A stretch of 8,427 nt of DNA, from the NCBI GenBank assembly GCA_030037875.1, contig JASHPV010000101.1, positions 1 through 8,427 of the forward strand. Reading direction: 5' to 3'. The position numbers were made by a program, and so were the translations under genes. The stretch is from Thermoplasmata archaeon (GTDB lineage Archaea; Thermoplasmatota; Thermoplasmata; Lutacidiplasmatales; UBA184). The stretch's first letter is position 1; each line of letters begins with the position of its first letter. The notes under the pieces were generated by a model. It was given only the letters and a program-made list of their open reading frames with translations, was not told the DNA's origin and searched no databases. This document shows positions 4,125-8,427 of this stretch, piece by piece.

Positions 4125-5794
4125 TGATGCAGGGAACGCCGGTTCTGATTCTGAGGGAAGGCACGGAACGCGAGCAAGGCAAGGGCGCCGCGGCGAACAA
4201 CATTCAGGCGGCCCGCGCCATCGCAGACGCCGTTCGTTCCACCCTCGGCCCCCGGGGCATGGACAAGATGCTCGTCGATTCGATGGGCGATGTCACCATC
4301 ACGAACGACGGCGTGACGATCCTCAAGGAAGTCGATGTCGAGCACCCCGCCGCGAAAATGCTGGTGGAGGTCGCCAAGACCCAGGACCAGCAGTGTGGGG
4401 ACGGCACCACGACCGCGGTCGTCCTAGCCGGGGAGCTCCTCAAGCGGGCCGAGAGCCTGCTCGAACAGCAGGTCCACCCCACCGTCATTGCCCGCGGCTA
4501 TCATATCGCCCTCCAGGAAGCCCAGCGCCTCATCGAGAAGGAGATCGGCATCCCGGTCAAGTACGACGATGTGCCGATGCTCAAGGAGGTGGCCCTCACC
4601 GCCATCGGTTCCAAGGGCTCGTTCGGAGCCCGCGAGAAGCTGGGAGACATCGCCGTGGAGGCCGTTCGGCGGGTCGCCGAGGAACGCGGCGGCAAGCACA
4701 TCGCGGACGTGGACCTCATCAAGCTTGAAAAACGCCACGGCGGCACCATCGAGGATACTGAGCTCATCCAAGGCATCGTCCTCGACAAGGAGCGCGGTCA
4801 CCCGCGCATGCCCATCGAGATCAAGGACGCGCACATCGCGCTCCTGAACTCGTCCCTCGAGATCAAAAAGACCGAGATTGAGGGAAAGATCAACATCAAG
4901 TCCCCCAGCCAGATGCAGAGCTTCCTCGACCAGGAGGACCAGAGCTTCCGGACGATGGTCGACGCGGTCAAGGCCGCGGGCGCGAACGTCGTGATCTCCC
5001 AGAAGGGGATCGACGACGTCGTGCTGCACTACCTGGCCAAGTCGGGAATCTACGCCCTCAAGCAGGTCAAGGAGTCGGACCTTCAGAAGTTGGCCCGCGC
5101 GACCGGGGCGAAGATCGTCACCGGCGTCCGCGAACTCACCGCCGCGGACCTGGGGCATGCCGCCTTCGTGGAACAGAGGAAGGTCGGCGACGAGCACATG
5201 ACGTTCGTCACCGGATGCAAGAATCCGCGCTCAGTCACGATCCTGATCCGGGGCGGCACCGAACACGTTACCCAGGAAGTCGAACGCGCGATCCAGGACG
5301 CTCTCAAGGTCGTCGGCAGCACCTTGGAGGATGGGGTCGTCTGCCCGGGCGGGGGCGCGACCGAAGTGGACCTCGCGGTCAAGCTCCGGAAGTTCGCTCC
5401 CACCGTCGGGGGCCGGGAACAGCTCGCTGTCGAGAGCTTCGCGCAAGCGCTGGAGGTCATCCCTTGGGCCCTCTCGGAGAACGGCGGCTACGACGCCATC
5501 AACACGCTCATCGAGCTCCGGGGCGCCCACGAGGGGCCCTCGGCCAACAAGAACATGGGCATCAACCTGGCCGATGGAAAGGCCACGGACATGACCGTGC
5601 TCAAGGTCGTCGAGCCGGCCCGTGTGAAACGCCAGGCGCTCGGATCCGCGGTAGAGGTCGCCACGTTGATCCTTCGAATCGACGACATCATCGCCTCCAA
5701 GAAGGGCGGCGCGGGTGCCGGAGGTCCGCCGGGTGGCGGCATGGGCGGAATGGGCGGCATGGGTGGTATGGGTGGCATGGGCCACGGCCACTGA
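4124..5794 (+). CDS. ths: Thermosome subunit (group II chaperonin)
   Basis: 556 aa, full family length. ATP-driven folding chaperonin forming a double ring closed by a built-in lid in the cytosol. Signatures in order: LGPRGMDKMLVD (41-52), TNDGVTIL (60-67), GDGTTTAVVLAGELL (92-106) with the nucleotide-binding GDGTT, apical-domain VVISQKGIDDVVLHYLAKSG (289-307), VCPGGGATEVDLA (406-418), DAINTLIELR (457-466) and VKRQALGSAVEVATLILRID (501-520). The tail, from about 527, is Gly-rich with five GGM units ending GHGH, typical of archaeal subunits whose tails fill the ring cavity. Two adjacent ATGs (4124, 4127) are both possible starts. It has its own TATA box, elaborate upstream motifs and a downstream hairpin, so it is probably a single-gene unit with stress regulation (inferred). 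Archaea often carry several paralogues; whether this is alpha, beta or another cannot be told from one gene. Confidence 0.98.
   Translation: MMQGTPVLILREGTEREQGKGAAANNIQAARAIADAVRSTLGPRGMDKMLVDSMGDVTITNDGVTILKEVDVEHPAAKMLVEVAKTQDQQCGDGTTTAVVLAGELLKRAESLLEQQVHPTVIARGYHIALQEAQRLIEKEIGIPVKYDDVPMLKEVALTAIGSKGSFGAREKLGDIAVEAVRRVAEERGGKHIADVDLIKLEKRHGGTIEDTELIQGIVLDKERGHPRMPIEIKDAHIALLNSSLEIKKTEIEGKINIKSPSQMQSFLDQEDQSFRTMVDAVKAAGANVVISQKGIDDVVLHYLAKSGIYALKQVKESDLQKLARATGAKIVTGVRELTAADLGHAAFVEQRKVGDEHMTFVTGCKNPRSVTILIRGGTEHVTQEVERAIQDALKVVGSTLEDGVVCPGGGATEVDLAVKLRKFAPTVGGREQLAVESFAQALEVIPWALSENGGYDAINTLIELRGAHEGPSANKNMGINLADGKATDMTVLKVVEPARVKRQALGSAVEVATLILRIDDIIASKKGGAGAGGPPGGGMGGMGGMGGMGGMGHGH
5735..5779 (+). 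repeat. 9-bp tandem repeat encoding five GGM units
   Basis: Five in-frame 9-bp units of the pattern GGN-GGN-ATG encode Gly-Gly-Met at residues 538-552 of the thermosome tail. Unit-to-unit differences are at third codon positions (GGC, GGA, GGT), so the peptide is kept while the DNA has diverged. Such tracts can gain or lose units by slippage without a frameshift. Confidence 0.85.
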
Positions 5795-5812
5795 GCTCAA
5801 CATGTTCCAGTA

Positions 5813-5834
5813 GGGGCGGGGTCATTCCCGCCCC
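5813..5834 (+). terminator. GC-rich hairpin after the thermosome gene
   Basis: GGGGCGGG (5813-5820) and CCCGCCCC (5827-5834) form a perfect 8-bp stem with loop GTCATT, 18 nt after the thermosome stop. No T-tract follows (GCTCTCGTCC), so it is not a bacterial-type intrinsic terminator. It is more likely a 3'-end stabilising or termination-assisting hairpin on an abundant mRNA. Confidence 0.55.
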
Positions 5835-5872
5835 GCTCTCGTCCATCTAGGAAACCATCCGCGGCGAAGAAC

Positions 5873-5879
5873 TCTTAAC
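5873..5879 (+). promoter_or_regulatory. Possible TATA-like element for the 134-aa protein gene
   Basis: TCTTAAC lies 25-31 bp before the ATG at 5904, the spacing expected for leaderless transcription from that ATG. The sequence is a modest match to an archaeal TATA box but is the only A/T block in the gap. Confidence 0.4.
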
Positions 5880-5903
5880 GGGAACCGGGTCTCGGCGCGG
5901 GCC

Positions 5904-6308
5904 ATGCGAACCAAGCAGGTCGAGGGCGTGCTTCGGGCCGGCGTCGTCACGCTCGAGCCCCGGCCCGCGCTCTACGTGACCTACGATGGCCTCGGCGGGC
6001 TCTCCCAGCGGCCGATCCTCCGCGACCTCATCGAGGAACTCGCCCGAAAGGGTCCCGAGACGTTCCAGCCGTTCCTCAAGTCCCTGCGCCAGCACCGTTC
6101 CGGCCACGTGCATGTCTACTTCTCCGACTACGTGAGTTACGGGATCGGCGGCGGGGACGCCACCTCGGAGTTCTTCTTCGGCACTTTTCTGCTGCTGCAC
6201 GACCCCGCGAAGACCGGCGCCGGCGCCACCGGACCGACCCCGGAGCAGCTTGTCCTAGTCCGCAGCTCCGGCAACGAGTTTCTGCCGCTGGAAGGCGCAA
6301 CCTCGTAA
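5904..6308 (+). CDS. Unrecognised 134-aa soluble protein
   Basis: Not recognised. 134 aa from ATG 5904, with a possible TATA element at leaderless distance. There is no signal peptide, membrane segment, metal-binding Cys cluster or nucleotide-binding loop. Predicted layout: strands near 8-18 and 22-28 (PALYVTYDG), a helix about 37-48 (PILRDLIEELAR), a second helix about 51-63 (PETFQPFLKSLRQ), then strands HVHVYFSDYVSYG (68-80) and TSEFFFGTFLLLHD (87-100), a Gly/Ala/Thr linker, and a last strand LVLVRSS (115-121). This looks like a compact alpha/beta domain. Codon use resembles its neighbours and the frame is clean, so it is very likely real. Its stop is 50 bp before lysS on the same strand, so co-transcription is possible, though a T5 tract intervenes. 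No function is proposed. Confidence 0.8.
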   Translation: MRTKQVEGVLRAGVVTLEPRPALYVTYDGLGGLSQRPILRDLIEELARKGPETFQPFLKSLRQHRSGHVHVYFSDYVSYGIGGGDATSEFFFGTFLLLHDPAKTGAGATGPTPEQLVLVRSSGNEFLPLEGATS

Positions 6309-6316
6309 CACGAAGC

Positions 6317-6321
6317 TTTTT
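6317..6321 (+). terminator. Oligo-T tract between the 134-aa gene and lysS
   Basis: T5 eight bases after the stop at 6308, within the 50-bp gap before lysS. It could be a weak archaeal U-tract terminator. No TATA box is seen before lysS, so read-through into lysS is equally plausible. Confidence 0.25.
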
Positions 6322-6358
6322 CCTTCAGTAGCGACCCTCCCCGGCGAACCGCCTCCCG

Positions 6359-7843
6359 ATGAGCGACCCTGAGGAGTCCCACCTGGTCCAGGAGCGCCGC
6401 CAGAAGGTCGAGCGGCTCCGAGTGCGTGGCGTGGAACCGTATCCCTGGAACTTCCCCGACCGAGTCCCCACCTCCGTCGTCGTGGAGCGCTGCCGGTCCC
6501 TCACCCCCGGCGCCACCGCGTCCGGTCCGGACGCGCGGGTGGCGGGCCGTCTCCGCACAATCCGGCAGCATGGACGCTCGGCATTCCTCGATCTGGAGGA
6601 CCAGGCCGGGCCGCTCCAGCTCTTCCTCCGGGTCGATGAGATCGGCGAACCGGCGTATTCGGAGTGGCTCTCCGACCTCGACCCCGGCGACCTCGTGGGC
6701 GCGGAAGGCTCTCCGATGGTGACCCGGCGGGGCGAGCCGTCCCTTCTCGTTCGCCAGCTCACGCTGCTCGCGAAAGCGATCGCTCCGCCCCCGGAGAAGT
6801 TCCATGGCCTCAAGGACGCCGAGCTGCGGCTCCGTCGACGGTACCTGGACCTCCTGTCCGCCCCCGAGAGCCGGGCCCGCTTCCGGGCGCGGTCGCTCTT
6901 CGTGCGAGAGATCCGCCACTTCTTCGACGAGCACGATTTTCTCGAAGTGGAAACACCGGTCCTCGGCGCGGTCGCCAGCGGGGCCGCCGCACAGCCGTTC
7001 GTGACCCATTCGAGCTACCTGGACGAGGACCTCCAGCTCCGGATCTCGCTCGAGTTGCCCCTCAAGCGCCTCCTCGTCGGGGGTCTGGAACGAGTCTACG
7101 AGCTGGGCCGCATCTTCCGGAACGAGGACCTCGACGTGACTCACCTGCCGGAGTTCTCGATGCTCGAGGCCTACTGGGCGTACACCGATTACACGGACAT
7201 GCAGCGGCTGATGGAGGCGATGTACTTCCGGCTCGCGCGACGGATTGCCGAGCTATTGCCCGAAGTGCCGACCGCGGTCGAGGCGCCGACCCTGTTCCAG
7301 CCGCCGTTCGCGGTCGTCGACTTCGTCGACGCGCTCGAGCAGTACTCCGGCCTCCACGGGATCGTCGACAAGAGCCGCGACGAGCTCCGGGACCTCGCCC
7401 GGGCCACGGGAACCACGGTCCCCGAGGCGTCGCCCACGGGGAAGTTCCTCGAGAAACTGTTCGAGCACTACGTCGAGCCCCACCTCACCCGCCCGACCTT
7501 CGTGGTCGACCACCCCGTCGCCACGACGCCGCTGGCGAAGCGCCATCGCTCGAAGCCCGGTCGGGTGGAACGGTTCGAGCTGTACTGCCGCGGGGTCGAG
7601 CTCGCGAACGCGTACTCGGAGCTCAACGACCCGGACGACCAGGTGCGACGTTTCGGGGAGCAGCTCGCCGCAAAGGGGACGGAATTTTATGCGATGGACC
7701 GGGACTTCGTGCTCGCGCTCCAGTACGGGATGCCCCCCGCCTCGGGCGTCGGCTTCGGTGTCGACCGCGCGTTCATGGCCCTCACGGGCACCCCCTCGAT
7801 CAAGGAGACGATCCTCTTCCCCCCGGTCCGTTCGCAGCCGTAG
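6359..7843 (+). CDS. lysS: Lysyl-tRNA synthetase, class II
   Basis: 494 aa, normal length for class II LysRS, which charges tRNA-Lys with lysine using ATP in the cytoplasm. The N-terminal OB-fold anticodon-binding domain is seen at about 60-140 (VAGRLRTIRQHGRSAFLDLE, then PLQLFLRVD). The class II catalytic core follows: motif 1 FLEVETPVL (194-202), the LRISLELPLKRLLVGG block (227-242), motif 2 ERVYELGRIFRNED...HLPEF (244-266), the LysRS-specific PTFVVDHPV...LAKRHR (379-397), ERFELYCRGVELANAYSELN (404-423), and motif 3 GVGFGVDRAFMALTG (463-477). The presence of the OB domain and full length excludes EpmA/PoxA-type paralogues. In the usual GGA-x-ARPF block this protein has SGAAAQPF (207-214). 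ATG 6359 has no Shine-Dalgarno. Many euryarchaea use the unrelated class I LysRS instead, so the class II enzyme is informative for lineage. It converges on the minus-strand gene 9 bp downstream. Confidence 0.97.
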   Translation: MSDPEESHLVQERRQKVERLRVRGVEPYPWNFPDRVPTSVVVERCRSLTPGATASGPDARVAGRLRTIRQHGRSAFLDLEDQAGPLQLFLRVDEIGEPAYSEWLSDLDPGDLVGAEGSPMVTRRGEPSLLVRQLTLLAKAIAPPPEKFHGLKDAELRLRRRYLDLLSAPESRARFRARSLFVREIRHFFDEHDFLEVETPVLGAVASGAAAQPFVTHSSYLDEDLQLRISLELPLKRLLVGGLERVYELGRIFRNEDLDVTHLPEFSMLEAYWAYTDYTDMQRLMEAMYFRLARRIAELLPEVPTAVEAPTLFQPPFAVVDFVDALEQYSGLHGIVDKSRDELRDLARATGTTVPEASPTGKFLEKLFEHYVEPHLTRPTFVVDHPVATTPLAKRHRSKPGRVERFELYCRGVELANAYSELNDPDDQVRRFGEQLAAKGTEFYAMDRDFVLALQYGMPPASGVGFGVDRAFMALTGTPSIKETILFPPVRSQP

Positions 7844-7852
7844 TCGGGGACG

Positions 7853-8427
7853 TTATTCGGAGAGTTCGCGGGCGATCGAGCGGTCCCGGCGGCGAGAAAG
7901 GAAAATCCCGGAACCCGCCGCCACGGCGAAGATGACCGCGGCACCACCGTAGGCCGGCCAGTCAGCGGCGAGAGCCGCAACGGCCCTGCTCACCGTCCCC
8001 GGGTACAGCAGGAAGAGCGTAGAACCCGTTACGACCGAAGCGCCGCCATCGGGCGCCGCGATCGCGAGGGCGCTCGTTCCAGGCTCTTCGAAATATGCCC
8101 CGGCGGTCTCAGGCGAGGCCGGATTGTCCGAAGCCGTGACCTGGGCGCTCCAACTGACCCAGGCCACCGAGCCCGCCGGCCCGTCGCCCTTCAACGCGGA
8201 CAACGAGGAGCTCCATACGGCCTGCCCCTGCGCCAGAGGCTCGGCAGAACAGGTGGAGCTCGGCGCATCAGTGCTGGTCGGTCCTGTACAGTAATTGAAC
8301 CCGGTGCCCCCGTCAACCTGGATCACGTATTCGAGAGCCAATTCGTCGCCGGAAGGGTTGGCCCACGGCCACCCCGTCACCGTCCAGGAGATCAGCACCC
8401 CTGGACTACCGTCGGAACCGGTGGCCA
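7853..8427 (-). CDS. C-terminal part of a secreted, membrane-anchored protein (5' end outside window)
   Basis: The frame is open to the right edge and ends at TAA (7853-7855), giving 190 residues of a protein whose N-terminus is missing; the GTG at 8396-8398 is probably internal, since in-frame residues continue before it. The visible part starts with strand-like sequence (VLISWTVTGWPWANPSGDEL, then EYVIQV), resembling the first strands of a fibronectin-III/Ig-like extracellular domain. It is rich in Ser, Thr, Gly and Pro, and has two cysteines (about 46 and 59) that could form a disulphide. Near the C-terminus a hydrophobic segment (about 158-176, YGGAAVIFAVAAGSGIFL) is followed by basic residues SRRRDR, a classic stop-transfer anchor. 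The protein is therefore probably displayed outside the cell with a short cytoplasmic tail. No family can be named. It is convergent with lysS at 9 bp. Confidence 0.75.
   Translation of the reverse strand, partial: ATGSDGSPGVLISWTVTGWPWANPSGDELALEYVIQVDGGTGFNYCTGPTSTDAPSSTCSAEPLAQGQAVWSSSLSALKGDGPAGSVAWVSWSAQVTASDNPASPETAGAYFEEPGTSALAIAAPDGGASVVTGSTLFLLYPGTVSRAVAALAADWPAYGGAAVIFAVAAGSGIFLSRRRDRSIARELSE

Noticed and set aside
3461..4345. 294-aa minus-strand frame spanning the flavin-protein gene, promoter and thermosome start
   Set aside because: It would cover two well-supported genes and a clear promoter region, and its translation shows no domain or hydrophobic pattern.
4424..5197. 257-aa open frame on the minus strand inside the thermosome gene
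   Set aside because: Antisense shadow rich in Leu, Asp and Val with no motif; the thermosome covers the region completely.
6137..7144. 335-aa open frame on the minus strand
   Set aside because: Lies opposite the 134-aa gene and lysS, both well supported. Its composition is that of an antisense shadow in GC-rich DNA and it shows no recognisable domain.
6664..7935. 423-aa open frame on the plus strand, out of frame with lysS
   Set aside because: Overlaps nearly all of lysS; its Arg/Pro/Gly-rich translation is a frame-shift shadow of GC-rich codons.
1..8427. CRISPR array, insertion sequence or integrated element
   Set aside because: No regularly spaced long repeats, no transposase or integrase, and no terminal inverted repeats flanking genes were seen; codon use is uniform across the window.

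Overview
The window reads as a GC-rich archaeal chromosome segment. Evidence: a group II chaperonin (thermosome) with the archaeal Gly/Met-rich tail, a DUF655 gene directly before a KsgA/Dim1 rRNA dimethyltransferase (a typical archaeal pairing), short or nearly absent leaders, and AT-rich TATA boxes about 25-40 bp before start codons. The gene mix and high GC would fit an uncultivated Thermoplasmatota-like euryarchaeon, but that placement is inference. No mobile element, CRISPR array, rRNA or tRNA is visible.

Layout. (1) 2-1349, plus strand: the C-terminal part of a DUF655 RNA-binding protein overlaps ksgA by 38 nt, a translation/ribosome-maturation pair. (2) 1433-1732, plus: a small ABM/Dabb-like alpha-beta-barrel protein with its own strong Shine-Dalgarno. 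(3) 1733-2434: a regulatory intergenic region (motif copy, near-palindrome, TATA box), then a two-TM membrane protein ending in a SHOCT domain. (4) 2527-3105, minus: a six-TM TMEM175/DUF1211-like channel protein, convergent with the SHOCT gene. (5) 3106-3451: a divergent intergenic region with three tandem copies of a TTGTGA-type motif and a perfect 24-bp palindrome. (6) 3452-3961, plus: a pyridoxamine-phosphate-oxidase-like flavin-binding split-barrel protein. (7) 3962-4123: the thermosome control region, with an inverted pair of the same motif, a strong TATA box and an inverted repeat running into the start codon. (8) 4124-5794: thermosome subunit, followed by a GC-rich hairpin. (9) 5904-6308: an unrecognised 134-aa protein, then class II lysyl-tRNA synthetase at 6359-7843. 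(10) 7853-8427, minus: the C-terminal part of a secreted, membrane-anchored protein, convergent with lysS and cut by the window edge.

The genes are mostly information processing and protein quality control (rRNA methylation, tRNA charging, folding) mixed with small membrane and redox proteins. The most noteworthy signal is non-coding. A roughly 15-bp motif, approximately TTGTGAAAGAATCGA, recurs in three intergenic regions (before the SHOCT gene, between the channel and flavin-protein genes, and before the thermosome). An exact decamer, GGCTTTGTGA, occurs once in each. This could be an undescribed regulon operator linking chaperonin expression to membrane and redox genes.
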